Below are positions 7,795 through 16,548 of a stretch of 64,000 nucleotides of DNA, one piece after another; position 1 is the first letter of the stretch; every line of letters begins with the position of its first letter. The stretch lies in NCBI GenBank assembly GCA_949840775.1, contig CATKXO010000009.1, positions 25,388 to 89,387 on the forward strand. Direction: 5' to 3'. The position numbers were made by a program, and so were the translations under genes. Under the pieces are notes generated by a model. That model had not been told where the DNA came from. It saw only the letters and a list, made by a program, of their open reading frames with translations, and did no database searches. The DNA is from an uncultured bacterium. GTDB taxonomy: Bacteria > Bacillota > Clostridia > Oscillospirales > Oscillospiraceae.

Positions 7795-8148
7795 TGCAGT
7801 AAGCCTGTAAGCCGGGTTCTGTCTTTTAAGACAGCCATCTATCTCGACGCGCCATTGCTGACGTGCTCAAGCCGCCTCCCTGGGACGGCCGGGCCGGCCT
7901 GTATGTCCCTCCACGGCGTTGCTCCGGATAGAGTTTACAGCGATGGGCGCTTCCACGCCATCGGGTGAGCTTTTACCTCGCCTTTCCACCTGTGCCCGCC
8001 TGCTGGCAGACGGGCAGTCTATTTCTGTTGCACTTTTCCTAGGGTCGCCCCCGGCGGGTGTTACCCGTTATCCTTGCCCTGCGGAGCCCGGACTTTCCTC
8101 ACAGGCGGGCCTTTCGCCCCGCCCGCGCGGCTGTCCAGCTTACTGCCC
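7795..8148 (-). ncRNA. rnpB: RNase P RNA
   Basis: Catalytic RNA of RNase P, which matures tRNA 5' ends. On the minus strand the 5' core reads GAGGAAAGTCCGGGCTCC, the near-universal P4/CR-I region, and the 3' end has ACAGAACCCGGCTTAC, the matching CR-V segment. The ends pair as helix P1 (GCAGTAAGC with GGCTTACTGC), which sets the boundaries to within a few bases and gives about 354 nt. It has its own consensus promoter and terminator. The layout looks like the ancestral (type A) architecture rather than the Bacillus type, which is inferred, not folded in full. Confidence 0.96.
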
Positions 8149-8152
8149 AACT

Positions 8153-8181
8153 ATTTTACCGAAAAATGGGACGGATGTCAA
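8153..8181 (-). promoter_or_regulatory. Promoter of rnpB
   Basis: Minus strand: TTGACA (8181-8176), 17-bp spacer, TAAAAT (8158-8153), with the RNA start a few bases downstream. Confidence 0.85.
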
Positions 8182-8208
8182 ATGCCAGGAAAAAATTTCT
8201 TCTCCGGG

Positions 8209-8237
8209 TTGAGTATTAACGGCGAATGTGTTAGAAT
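8209..8237 (+). promoter_or_regulatory. Promoter of ddl-murF
   Basis: TTGAGT (8209-8214), 17-bp spacer, TAGAAT (8232-8237), about 55 bp before ddl and divergent from the rnpB promoter. Confidence 0.65.
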
Positions 8238-8293
8238 ACATTGTTATGATACAATGACGTAGGTATGCCCATCTTATTAAAGTGAGGTATTTT

Positions 8294-9343
8294 ATGAAAA
8301 TTTTAGTTCTGGCGGGCGGGCTCAGCCCGGAACGCAATGTCTCTCTGTCTTCGGGGGCCCTGGTGTGCCAGGCCCTGCGGGACCGGGGCCACCAGGTTGC
8401 GCTGATGGACCTGTTCTATGGCCTGGATGGCGCCCTGGATGGGGAAAACCTGTATGTGGCCCCCATTCCCGAGTCCTTCAAGCGGGTGGCTCGTGAGGCC
8501 CCCGACCTGGAGCAGGTGAGAGCCAGCCGGGGAGGGGAGAGCCCCTCCGCCATCGGGCCCGGTGTGCTGGAGATGTGTGCCAGGGCGGACGTGGTCTTTC
8601 TGGCCCTCCACGGCGCCTGCGGCGAGGACGGCCGCATCCAGGCCGCCCTGGAACTGCTGGGGGTGCCCTACACCGGCTCCGGCTGCCTGGGCTCCGCCAT
8701 CGCCATGGACAAGGACCTGACCAAGCGGCTGGTGGACGGTCTGGTGAAGACCCCCCAGTGGGAGACGGTGACCGTCACCGGGGAGAACATCCCCGAGCTG
8801 ACCGAACGGACCAGGCTCCCGGCGGTGGTAAAGCCCATTGCCAGCGGCTCCTCCATCGGAGTGTATATTGCCAAAAACAGGACGGAGCTGAAAAAAGCTC
8901 TGGAGGAGAGTGCCCGGCTGGGGGGCCGCACCGTGATCGAGGAGTACATCAAGGGGCGGGAAATCCAGGTGGCGGTGCTGGGAGACAGGGCCCTGCCCTC
9001 CATCGAGATCATCCCCAAGGAGGGCTTTTACAACTACGCCAACAAGTACCAGCCTGGCGCGGCCACGGAGGTCTGTCCCTCCCGCATCCCCCAGAAATGG
9101 GAACAGGACGTGGGCAGCGCGGCCCTTGCCGTCTTCCGGGCCATCGGCCTGTCGGTCTACGCCCGGGCGGACTTTATTGTCGCCTCCGACGGGACCCCCT
9201 ATTTCCTTGAAATCAATACGCTGCCCGGTATGACTCCCACCAGCCTGGTGCCCCAGGAGGCCGCCGCGGTGGGGCTGGACTATGGCAAGCTGTGCGAGAC
9301 CATCATCCAAATTTCCCTGGAGGCCCGGAAGGAGAGACTGTAA
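8294..9343 (+). CDS. ddl: D-alanine--D-alanine ligase
   Basis: ATP-grasp enzyme that joins two D-alanines for the peptidoglycan stem peptide. It has 349 residues, normal length. Visible motifs are the N-terminal LAGGLSPER (glycine-rich), HGACGEDGRIQ, the ATP-binding KPIASGSSIGV segment, EEYIKGREIQV, and the C-terminal EINTLPGMTPTSLVP that binds metal and D-Ala. The ATG at 8294 is chosen over GTG 8282 because GTGAGG is placed correctly for it. It overlaps murF by one base, so the two consecutive cytoplasmic steps are translationally coupled. A D-Ala-D-Lac or D-Ala-D-Ser variant cannot be excluded from motifs alone. Confidence 0.95.
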   Translation: MKILVLAGGLSPERNVSLSSGALVCQALRDRGHQVALMDLFYGLDGALDGENLYVAPIPESFKRVAREAPDLEQVRASRGGESPSAIGPGVLEMCARADVVFLALHGACGEDGRIQAALELLGVPYTGSGCLGSAIAMDKDLTKRLVDGLVKTPQWETVTVTGENIPELTERTRLPAVVKPIASGSSIGVYIAKNRTELKKALEESARLGGRTVIEEYIKGREIQVAVLGDRALPSIEIIPKEGFYNYANKYQPGAATEVCPSRIPQKWEQDVGSAALAVFRAIGLSVYARADFIVASDGTPYFLEINTLPGMTPTSLVPQEAAAVGLDYGKLCETIIQISLEARKERL

Positions 9344-10734
9344 TGGAGACCATTACCCTGGCCCAGCTGCTGGAGGCGGTAGACGGCCGTCTGCTGGGGG
9401 ATTTCGACCGCCTGGATGCCCCCATCTCCCAGGTGGAGACAGACAGCCGCGCCATCCACCCCGGTACCCTGTTCATTCCCCTGGTGGGAGACCGCTTCGA
9501 TGGTCACGCCTATATCGGCTCCGCCCTGGAGGGAGGGGCCGCCGGCTGCATCACCGCTTATGAGCGGGACACCTTCCTGCCGGGCAAATTCTATGTGAAG
9601 GTGGATGACACGGAAAAGGCCCTAGGCCGTCTGGCCGCCTGGTACAAAGACCGCTTTCCCATTCCCTTTATTGGCGTGACAGGCAGTGTGGGCAAGACCA
9701 CCGCTAAGGATATGCTGGCCGCTGTGCTGGGCGTAAAATACAAGGTGCTCAAGACAGAGGGCAACCACAACAACAACATCGGCCTGCCCCTTACCCTCCT
9801 GGAGTTGGACTCCAGCCACCAGATCGCTGTGCTGGAGATGGGGATGGACAAATTCGGGGAAATCGACTACCTGGCGGGTATCGTCCGGCCTGACGTAGGC
9901 GTGATTACCAACATCGGTGACGCCCACATTGAGCGGCTGGGCAGCCGGGAGAACATTTTCAAGGCCAAATGCGAGCTGCTGGCCCATGTGAAGAAGGATG
10001 GCCTTCTGATCCTCAATGGGGACGACTCCCTGTTGTCCACGCTGAAGGGAAACACCCCTGTCCCGGCGGTGTTTTGCGGCCAGGGAGAGGGGTGCGAATA
10101 CCGGGCCCAGGTCACCGGCGGCGACGGCGTCAGCCACATCCACTGCCGCCTCACCACCCCCCTTATGGACCGGGAGGTGAAGATCCCCGCCCTGGGGGAG
10201 CACATGATATACCCGGCCCTCATCGCGGCGGCGGTGGGGGAGCGGTTCGGCCTGACGCCCAGCCAGATTGAGGAGGGGATCAACCAGTTTGTCCCTACCC
10301 GGATGCGGATGAACGTGCTGCGCCGGGGGGAGGGGATTACCATCCTGGATGACACCTACAACGCCAATCCCCAGTCCATGCGGGCGGCCATCAGTGCCCT
10401 GGCCGGCAGCAGGGGGGGGCGCAAGGTGGCCATTTTGGGCGATATGCTGGAGCTGGGTCCTTTCGCCCCCGCCCTCCACAGCGGGGTAGGGGAGTGTTTG
10501 GGCGAGGCCCGCATCGACTGCCTGGTGGCCGTAGGCGAGCTGGCCCGGCACATCGCTGAGGGAGCCAGAGATGCGGGCGTCCCCCAGGTGATCCACTGCG
10601 CCGGCCTGGAGGAGGCCAGGGCAGTGCTCCCCCAGGTGATATGCCCGGACTGTACAGTGCTGGTGAAAGCCTCCCGGGGCATGAAGCTGGAGGAGCTGAC
10701 CGCCAGGCTGCTGGAGCTGACGGCGGAGGGGTAG
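9343..10734 (+). CDS. murF: UDP-MurNAc-tripeptide--D-alanyl-D-alanine ligase
   Basis: Mur ligase that adds the D-Ala-D-Ala dipeptide to the UDP-MurNAc-tripeptide. It has 463 residues with the three Mur domains: an N-terminal UDP-binding domain, a central ATPase domain with VTGSVGKTTAKDML (P-loop) and EGNHNNNIGLPLT, and a C-terminal domain with LDDTYNANPQSM and LGDMLELG. The ATG overlaps the ddl stop (TAATG), which fixes the start and implies coupling. Product of ddl is the substrate of MurF, so the pair is a functional module. It is followed by a family 2 palindromic repeat rather than a clear terminator. Confidence 0.96.
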   Translation: METITLAQLLEAVDGRLLGDFDRLDAPISQVETDSRAIHPGTLFIPLVGDRFDGHAYIGSALEGGAAGCITAYERDTFLPGKFYVKVDDTEKALGRLAAWYKDRFPIPFIGVTGSVGKTTAKDMLAAVLGVKYKVLKTEGNHNNNIGLPLTLLELDSSHQIAVLEMGMDKFGEIDYLAGIVRPDVGVITNIGDAHIERLGSRENIFKAKCELLAHVKKDGLLILNGDDSLLSTLKGNTPVPAVFCGQGEGCEYRAQVTGGDGVSHIHCRLTTPLMDREVKIPALGEHMIYPALIAAAVGERFGLTPSQIEEGINQFVPTRMRMNVLRRGEGITILDDTYNANPQSMRAAISALAGSRGGRKVAILGDMLELGPFAPALHSGVGECLGEARIDCLVAVGELARHIAEGARDAGVPQVIHCAGLEEARAVLPQVICPDCTVLVKASRGMKLEELTARLLELTAEG

Positions 10735-10746
10735 TGCGACGGATCA

Positions 10747-10897
10747 GGGGAGTGCCCTAACGCGCATTTTATCACTTCTTCTTGGGGCTTTGTAGGGGCG
10801 GATAGTATCCGCCCGCTGCTCCAGAGGTTTCGGCTTTTTCAGGGGCGGGCGGCTGATAGCCGCCCCTACATGAAACTCTGCAAAAAGGACACTCCCC
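10747..10897 (+). repeat. MITE-like repeat, family 2, complete copy
   Basis: 151-bp element bounded by GGGGAGTGCCC and GGACACTCCCC (imperfect inverted repeats). The core begins TGTAGGGGCGG and ends CCGCCCCTACA, and each half forms its own hairpin. The arm AGTGCCCTAACGCGCATTTT recurs, inverted, in the copy at 35597-35742, and the opposite arm (TCTGC-AAAAGGACA) also matches there. Confidence 0.8.
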
Positions 10898-10918
10898 GCA
10901 AAAAATGTCAGTTTGAAG

Positions 10919-11920
10919 TTACTTTGCCAGTCCCCGGTCAAAAGGGGGACGGAGTACCCCGCGCTCGGTGATGGCGGCGGTGAGCAGGTTGTGGGGCGTC
11001 ACATCGAAGGAGGGATTCCAGGTCTGAACCCCGGCGGGCCCGGTCCGGACCCCTGCGAAGCCGGTCACCTCGTCCCCGTCCCGCTGTTCCACCGGAATGT
11101 GGGAGCCGTCCGGGATGGACAGGTCGATGGTGGAGGAGGGCAGGGCGGTGTAGAAAGGGATGCCGTGGTGCCTGGCCAGGACGGCCAGGGAATAGGTGCC
11201 GATTTTATTGGCAAAGTCCCCGTTGGCGGCCATCCGGTCGCAGCCCACGATCACCAGGTCCACCTTGCCCTGGGCCATGAGGGCTCCTGCCATGTTATCG
11301 CAGATGAGGGTGACGGGAATCTGGTCCCGCACCAGCTCATAGGCGGTGAGCCGGGCCCCCTGGAGCAGGGGGCGGGTCTCATCGGCATAGACCATGGACA
11401 CCTTCCCCTGGGCGTGGGCCGCCCGGATGACCCCCAGGGCCGTTCCGTAGCCCCCGGTGGCCAGGGCCCCGGCGTTGCAGTGGGTGAGGATGCGGGCCCC
11501 CTGGGGCACCAGCTCCGCCCCCGCCTGGCCCATGGCCCGGTTCATCCGGATATCCTCCCGGTGAATGGCTTGGGCCTCCTCCTCCAGCCGGGACAGGTCG
11601 GGGCCGAAGGCAGTCCCGCACCGCTCCATGCGGTCCAGGGCCCAGAACAGGTTCACCGCCGTGGGACGGCTGGCGGCCAGGATTTCTTTGGCCCGGGACA
11701 TGGAGGCAGGGAAGTCTGCCTCGCCGGCGCATTCCCGGGCGGCCAGCACCATGGCGTAGCCGGCGGCGATGCCGATGGCGGGGGCCCCCCGGACCACCAT
11801 GGTCCGGATGGCCTGGGCCACCTCCCGGTAGTCGGTATACCGCAGCCAGGACTCAGCGGCGGGCAGGCGGGTCTGGTCCAGGAGCAGGAGGGCGTCGTGT
11901 TCCCAGCGGATGGCTTCCAT
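10919..11920 (-). CDS. mtnA: S-methyl-5-thioribose-1-phosphate isomerase
   Basis: Converts methylthioribose-1-phosphate to methylthioribulose-1-phosphate in methionine salvage or the related 5-deoxyribose disposal route. It has 333 residues, family length, with the eIF2B-like fold signatures VVRGAPAIG, the active-site cysteine in LTHCNAGALATGG, and GCDRMAANGDFANKIGT containing the catalytic aspartate. The ATG at 11918-11920 follows GAGGTCATTTT. Further upstream codons fall in a family 2 repeat core and are rejected. No mtnK or aldolase gene is adjacent, so the pathway partners must lie elsewhere. The gene is flanked on both sides by family 2 repeat sequences. Confidence 0.92.
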   Translation of the reverse strand: MEAIRWEHDALLLLDQTRLPAAESWLRYTDYREVAQAIRTMVVRGAPAIGIAAGYAMVLAARECAGEADFPASMSRAKEILAASRPTAVNLFWALDRMERCGTAFGPDLSRLEEEAQAIHREDIRMNRAMGQAGAELVPQGARILTHCNAGALATGGYGTALGVIRAAHAQGKVSMVYADETRPLLQGARLTAYELVRDQIPVTLICDNMAGALMAQGKVDLVIVGCDRMAANGDFANKIGTYSLAVLARHHGIPFYTALPSSTIDLSIPDGSHIPVEQRDGDEVTGFAGVRTGPAGVQTWNPSFDVTPHNLLTAAITERGVLRPPFDRGLAK

Positions 11921-11946
11921 AAAATGACCTCGTTTCTGAAATATTG

Positions 11947-11996
11947 TGTAGGGGCGGCTATTATCCGCCCGCGGGCGGCTGATAGCCGCCCCTACA
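11947..11996 (+). repeat. Family 2 repeat, core only
   Basis: 50-bp core beginning TGTAGGGGCGG and ending CCGCCCCTACA, with two hairpins (GGGCGGCTATTATCCGCCC and GGGCGGCTGATAGCCGCCC). It lies directly upstream of mtnA; the outer arms of the complete copies are missing. Confidence 0.75.
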
Positions 11997-12089
11997 TACA
12001 AGAACACCTCATTTTACCACAGAAGGGCCTCGTTTTACAAGTAGGGGGCGGCCTCTGCGCCGCCCCATGTGAGAAAAGAAGGTTTCCCT

Positions 12090-13637
12090 ATGATCTACGG
12101 CCGCGCCCCCTTCGCCGCCCATCTGGAGCGGTTGGAGAAGGAACTGAAAAAACAGGCATTTTGGAAGACCGCCCTCTTCGGGACGGTCCTGCTGGAGCGC
12201 CAGTGGCCGGTGTATGAGCGGCTGGCCGTGGGCCGGGAGTGGGGGGCTGCCAGGGAGGTCCGCAAGGTGCTGGATCGCCTCTGGAAGGGGGTCCCCACCG
12301 GAGTGCGCATCGGGGACAACTTCTGGCAGCTGCTGGAGGACAACCCGGTGGAGCCCGTCACCGAGCCCTGGGACCCGGTGGCGACGCTGATGATGGACAA
12401 CGCCCTGCACCTGATGAAGCTGTTCCGGGAGAAGGACGGCAAGGCGGCGGGGGAGCTGGCCCAGCGGAACCTGCTGTTTCTGGGACAGGCCCTGTCCGCC
12501 TGCGGGGAAGAGGGGAATTTCAGCCACCCCCTGTTCCAGGCGGAGCTGGACTTCCAGAACGCCCTGTGTGCCCGGCTGTGTCAGGTGCCAAACCAGGAGA
12601 AAGTGGAGTTTGTCAACACCTGTAAGGGAGAAACAGTTGACAGCATAATGGGAGAACTGTGGTTCCCCCATTACCCGGATTACAAGCCCTTGAAACGCAA
12701 GAAAAAGCAGGAGACGGTCCTGCGTTATACCTCTACACAGTATGATTCCCTTTTGGAAGAGAAGGGTAGGAGCGATTGGGAGCGCCGCCAGATGGATATT
12801 CAGGAGTATGAGCGGCTGCTGGATACGGGTTTCTGGCCTGATTGGGCGGACGGAACGCCAGGGCGGGCAATCACAGCATCCAATGTGATCTATGTTTACG
12901 ACGCTTTGCAGTGGGAGTACAGCGTGGGGGCAAAGGAGTGCCTGCTGTCCACCGGCGACGGAGTGTGGGCCAAGGCCCTCTATGGGCTGGCCGCTCAGAG
13001 CTGTGAGGCGCTTTTGTGTCTCATTGACAGGGGTTGGCCCACCGAAAAGCGGGGGACCGACGGCTTTGGCCGGGACCTGCTCTTTCCGGCCCAATGCGCC
13101 TATCTGGCGGGGGATATCCCTCTGACACTGAAACTGCTCCAGCGGAGCTGGACCACCGAGTACCAGGGGCCCAACTGCCAGATGCTTCGGGAACCGCAGA
13201 CGGGCTGGCTGGACCGGGAGGAGATTCGCGTCTTTTACGCGTTCCTGCGGAGAGAGGACGCCGAAGCGCAGACGCTGTTGGACGCCTGCGGCGACCCCTG
13301 GACGGAGCCATACCGTCTGCTGCTGGCCAGGGATGGGGCGGGCCTGCAAAAATATATTGTGAAGCAAATCCGCGTCCTGCGGGGACACTACGAATACCAG
13401 GCTTACCGTCCTACCGTGGCGTTTTCCAGTCTGGTTCTGCTGAAATTGACGCGGCAAAGGGAAGTAAAGGTGGAGGTTCCCCATGTGGTGGAGCTGCCGC
13501 CCGCTCTGCTGGACGACACCCCCGCAGACACAGAAAAATGGCCCCTGGCCGGGCGGGCACTTTTGAAGGAGGCCCTTGGCCCCAATGGGGACAAGGTTTT
13601 AGCGAAATTGAAGCTGCAAGAACGATTACAAAAATGA
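12090..13637 (+). CDS. DUF416-like protein with long uncharacterised C-terminal region
   Basis: 515-residue soluble protein. The N-terminal ~190 residues align by eye with DUF416 (E. coli YjaG type): LLERQWPVYERL and EVRKVLDRLWKGV match its CERMxPNY and RRILDLIWE blocks. The remainder is alpha-helical with a Trp/Leu-rich middle and a closing segment (AYRPTVAFSSLVLLKL ... VEVPHVVELPPALLDD) reminiscent of bacterial immunity proteins such as Imm49; that resemblance is weak and only suggestive. The ATG at 12090 is chosen for the AAGAAGG site. It ends 10 bp before an ABC-F gene and may be co-transcribed. The function is unknown. Confidence 0.7.
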   Translation: MIYGRAPFAAHLERLEKELKKQAFWKTALFGTVLLERQWPVYERLAVGREWGAAREVRKVLDRLWKGVPTGVRIGDNFWQLLEDNPVEPVTEPWDPVATLMMDNALHLMKLFREKDGKAAGELAQRNLLFLGQALSACGEEGNFSHPLFQAELDFQNALCARLCQVPNQEKVEFVNTCKGETVDSIMGELWFPHYPDYKPLKRKKKQETVLRYTSTQYDSLLEEKGRSDWERRQMDIQEYERLLDTGFWPDWADGTPGRAITASNVIYVYDALQWEYSVGAKECLLSTGDGVWAKALYGLAAQSCEALLCLIDRGWPTEKRGTDGFGRDLLFPAQCAYLAGDIPLTLKLLQRSWTTEYQGPNCQMLREPQTGWLDREEIRVFYAFLRREDAEAQTLLDACGDPWTEPYRLLLARDGAGLQKYIVKQIRVLRGHYEYQAYRPTVAFSSLVLLKLTRQREVKVEVPHVVELPPALLDDTPADTEKWPLAGRALLKEALGPNGDKVLAKLKLQERLQK

Positions 13638-13647
13638 GGACCAAGCA

Positions 13648-15567
13648 ATGATAGATATATCGGTATCCGGCCTTGTGAAGGAGTTCGAGGTCGGCAAAAA
13701 AATACTGGACGGGCTGACCTTCCAAGTGGACGCCGGGGAGCGGGTGGGCCTGCTGGGCCCCAACGGCTGCGGCAAGACCACCTTCCTGCGCATCCTCACC
13801 GGCGAGGTCCACCCCGACGAGGGGGACATCGTGGTGGCCCCCAACAAGCGGATGGGGCTGATCTCTCAGATTCCCGTCTACCCGGCGGGCTACACCGTGG
13901 AGGACGTGCTGGACACCGCCTTCGCCCCTCTCCACCAGATGGAGGAGGAGATGTCCACTATCTCCCAGCGGATGGCGGAGGGGGAAAGTGATTCCGCTTT
14001 ACTGTCCCGCTACGACAAGCTGTCCTCCGCCTTCCAGGCCGGGGGCGGCTATGAGACGGACACCGGCAAGAACAAGGTGTGCAGCGGCCTGTCCATTCCC
14101 CAGGACATGCGGGAGCGGCCCTTCGACATGCTGTCCGGCGGGGAGAAGACCCGGGTAAACCTGGCCCGGCTCATCCTGGAGGACACCGACATCCTCCTGC
14201 TGGACGAGCCCACCAACCATCTGGACCTGCGGGCCACCCAGTGGCTGGAGGAGTATCTGGACAAATTCAAAGGTACTGTCCTGGCCGTCTCCCACGACCG
14301 CTACTTCCTGGACAAGGTGGTCCGCCGGGTGGTGGAGATTCAGGAGGGCAGGGCGGAGTTTTACAGCGGCAATTACAGCTTCTATGCCGTGGAGAAGGAG
14401 CGGCGGTATGAGGAGAAGCTGCGGCAGTATGAGAAGGAGCAGGCCAAAATTCAGCAGCTGGAGAAGGCGGCGGAGCAGCTGCGCATCTGGGCCTACTCGG
14501 GCAACGACAAAATTTTTAAGCGGGCCCAGTCCATGGAAAAGCGGATTGAGCGCATCCGCCAGACGGACAAGCCCAAAAAGGATCGGAAAATGGCGGTCCG
14601 CTTTGGCGAGCGGGAGTTCCGGGGGGACGAGGTACTGTCCATCAAGGGCCTGGAGAAGGGCTTTGGCGGTCGGACGCTGTTTGCAGATGTAAACCTGGAG
14701 GTAGAGGGGGGCGAGCGCATCGCCCTGCTGGGGGACAACGGCACCGGCAAGTCCACCCTCATCAAAATCATCATGGGGGAGGAGGAGCCCGACGGGGGCA
14801 AGCTGAGAAAGGGGCCCACCGTCCGCATTGGATACCTGCCCCAGATTATCCACTTCGACCACCCGGAGCGGAATCTGGTGGACACCATGCTCTACGACCT
14901 GGACTGCACCGCCCAGACCGCCCGGAACCGGCTGGCCTCCTTCAAATTCCGGGGGGAGGACGTGTTCAAGCCGGTGTCCGCCCTGTCCGGCGGGGAGCAG
15001 TCCCGGCTGCGGCTGTGTATGCTCATGGACAGCAAGATTAATCTGCTGATTCTGGACGAGCCCACCAACCATCTGGACATCCAGAGCCGGGAGTGGATTG
15101 AGGAGGCGGTGGAGGACTACGAGGGCAACCTGCTCTTTGTCTCCCACGACCGCTATTTTATCAACCGCTTTGCCACCCGGATCTGGATGCTGGAGGACGG
15201 GAAAATCACTGATTTCAAGGGCACCTATCAGGAGTATCTGTCCGCCAAGGAGAAGGGGAAGCTAAATGGGGAAAATGTGGGGCCCGTCCCCTTGGGCGGG
15301 CCATCCGCCGCTCCGTCCAAAAAGGACAAGCCCAAGCGCCCCGGCGGCACCAAGAACCTGGAGAAGGAGGTCAACGCCGCCGAGCGGGCGGTGGCCGCCG
15401 CCGAGGAGCGGATGTACGACCTGGAGCAGGCCATTCAGGAGGCGTCGGCGGACTATTTAAAGCTCCAGGAGCTGTACCAGCAGCGTGAGGCCCTGGAGGA
15501 CGAGCTGGCCCACCTCTACGCGGTGTGGGAGGGGCTGGCGGCGGACCTGGAGGAGGCGCGGAGATGA
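13648..15567 (+). CDS. ABC-F family ATP-binding protein
   Basis: Soluble ATPase with two tandem ABC domains and no membrane segments; ABC-F proteins act on the ribosome (translation factors or antibiotic target protection). Domain 1 has GPNGCGKTT, LSGGEKTRVNLA and LLLDEPTNHLD; domain 2 has GDNGTGKST, LSGGEQSRLRL and LILDEPTNHLD. Between them lies the charged P-site-tRNA-interaction linker (about residues 240-310). The 639-residue length includes a C-terminal Lys/Glu-rich coiled coil like that of Uup. Uup/YdiF-type housekeeping function seems more likely than resistance, but sequence alone cannot decide. The stop codon overlaps the start of the YdcF gene (ATGA). Confidence 0.93.
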   Translation: MIDISVSGLVKEFEVGKKILDGLTFQVDAGERVGLLGPNGCGKTTFLRILTGEVHPDEGDIVVAPNKRMGLISQIPVYPAGYTVEDVLDTAFAPLHQMEEEMSTISQRMAEGESDSALLSRYDKLSSAFQAGGGYETDTGKNKVCSGLSIPQDMRERPFDMLSGGEKTRVNLARLILEDTDILLLDEPTNHLDLRATQWLEEYLDKFKGTVLAVSHDRYFLDKVVRRVVEIQEGRAEFYSGNYSFYAVEKERRYEEKLRQYEKEQAKIQQLEKAAEQLRIWAYSGNDKIFKRAQSMEKRIERIRQTDKPKKDRKMAVRFGEREFRGDEVLSIKGLEKGFGGRTLFADVNLEVEGGERIALLGDNGTGKSTLIKIIMGEEEPDGGKLRKGPTVRIGYLPQIIHFDHPERNLVDTMLYDLDCTAQTARNRLASFKFRGEDVFKPVSALSGGEQSRLRLCMLMDSKINLLILDEPTNHLDIQSREWIEEAVEDYEGNLLFVSHDRYFINRFATRIWMLEDGKITDFKGTYQEYLSAKEKGKLNGENVGPVPLGGPSAAPSKKDKPKRPGGTKNLEKEVNAAERAVAAAEERMYDLEQAIQEASADYLKLQELYQQREALEDELAHLYAVWEGLAADLEEARR

Positions 15568-16211
15568 TACAGAGAGCGCACAAACGGCCAAAGATCGAGG
15601 TGGCCAGCTATAAGGGAAAGCAGTTTTCTCTGTTGGTTAAGGCGTTCCTGGCCCTGATGCTGGCGGGGGCGCTGGTGTTCGGCGCTCTGCTGGGCCAGGT
15701 GCTGGGCGGCGCCCACGACGATATCAGCGGCGACCCCAAGGCCATGGTGATTTTGGGCTGCCTGCTCTACGACCGGGGGCCCTCTGTCATGCTCCAGGAC
15801 CGGCTGGACAAGGCGCTGGAGTATCTGGAGGACCACCCGGATATCACGGTGGTGGTGTCCGGCGGCCAGGGCCCGGAGGAGCCCACCTCCGAGGCCCAGG
15901 GGATGGCTGACTATCTGGCGGCTCGGGGTGTCGCCCAGGAGAGCATCATTCTGGAACCTCAGTCCCACAACACCTGGCAGAATCTGACCTACTCCGCCAA
16001 ATGCCTGGAGGAGGCGGGGATCGATATCAGGGACGGGGTGATTATCGTCTCCAACGGCTTCCACCTCAGCCGGGCCAAAATGCTGGCCGGGCGGATTGGC
16101 TATGAGAACGTATCCACTCTGGCCGCCCCCTCCAGCCATGTGCCCTCCCGCTTGAAAATGTATATCCGGGAGCCTTTGGCCTTGGTGAAATCCTTTGTGT
16201 TTGACCGCTAG
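15564..16211 (+). CDS. YdcF/SanA-like DUF218 membrane protein
   Basis: 215-residue protein with one N-terminal membrane segment (about residues 23-43) after a basic start, then an extracytoplasmic DUF218 domain: MVILGCLL, VVVSGGQGPEEPTSEAQ, and IVSNGFHLSRA are the usual conserved blocks. DUF218 proteins are linked to envelope functions (SanA, ElyC) but have no firmly established reaction. The ATG overlaps the ABC-F stop codon, so the two are translationally coupled. It converges on the small gene at 16208 with a few bases of overlap and no visible terminator. Confidence 0.88.
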   Translation: MIQRAHKRPKIEVASYKGKQFSLLVKAFLALMLAGALVFGALLGQVLGGAHDDISGDPKAMVILGCLLYDRGPSVMLQDRLDKALEYLEDHPDITVVVSGGQGPEEPTSEAQGMADYLAARGVAQESIILEPQSHNTWQNLTYSAKCLEEAGIDIRDGVIIVSNGFHLSRAKMLAGRIGYENVSTLAAPSSHVPSRLKMYIREPLALVKSFVFDR

Positions 16212-16459
16212 AGGCGGCTCAGCTCCAGGCCGATGGACAGGCCCGCCCGGAAAAACCGGCGTCCGCTCAGCCAGGACATGGTGGACAACCCATCTTTCAC
16301 CCGCTGGGCCTGGTCGCCGCAGCCCTTGGCCGTCAGCTCTTCCATGGCATGGCGTACCATGTTTTCGCACTGTATCTGTTCCCCACGGTCCTCCGGAGAT
16401 ATAGAGCCGCACCGGTTTTCTGCGGCGTAAATATAGAGGGCTTCAAATAAGGATTCCAT
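16208..16459 (-). CDS. Small protein, possibly DUF6809-like, divergent from a repressor
   Basis: 83-residue protein starting MESLFEALY and ending with FRAGLSIGLELSRL. The start and end resemble DUF6809-type small proteins of Clostridia, whose function is unknown; this match is tentative. The ATG at 16457-16459 has a perfect GGAGG 7 bp upstream. It is transcribed divergently from the XRE gene at 16549 through an intergenic region with two copies of one operator, so it is almost certainly controlled by that repressor. The arrangement resembles a regulator-target or toxin-antitoxin-like pair, but no toxin motif was recognised. Confidence 0.7.
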   Translation of the reverse strand: MESLFEALYIYAAENRCGSISPEDRGEQIQCENMVRHAMEELTAKGCGDQAQRVKDGLSTMSWLSGRRFFRAGLSIGLELSRL

Positions 16460-16479
16460 AGCATTACCTCCAAAACTTA

Positions 16480-16533
16480 CTTGCGTCAAATCCGACGCAA
16501 GTATATAATACACGTCAGATGTGACGTTGTCAA
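16480..16533. promoter_or_regulatory. Divergent promoters with two identical operators
   Basis: Two dyads share the 14-mer consensus CGTCARATSYGACG: 16484-16497 (inside CTTGCGTC-N6-GACGCAAG) and 16513-16526, starting 29 bp apart. Plus strand: TTGCGT (16481-16486), 17-bp spacer, TATAAT (16504-16509). Minus strand: TTGACA (16533-16528), 17-bp spacer, TATTAT (16510-16505). The first operator covers the plus -35 and the second fills the minus spacer, so both promoters can be repressed by one protein. Confidence 0.8.
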
Positions 16534-16548
16534 GAGGGTGTAAGAAAA

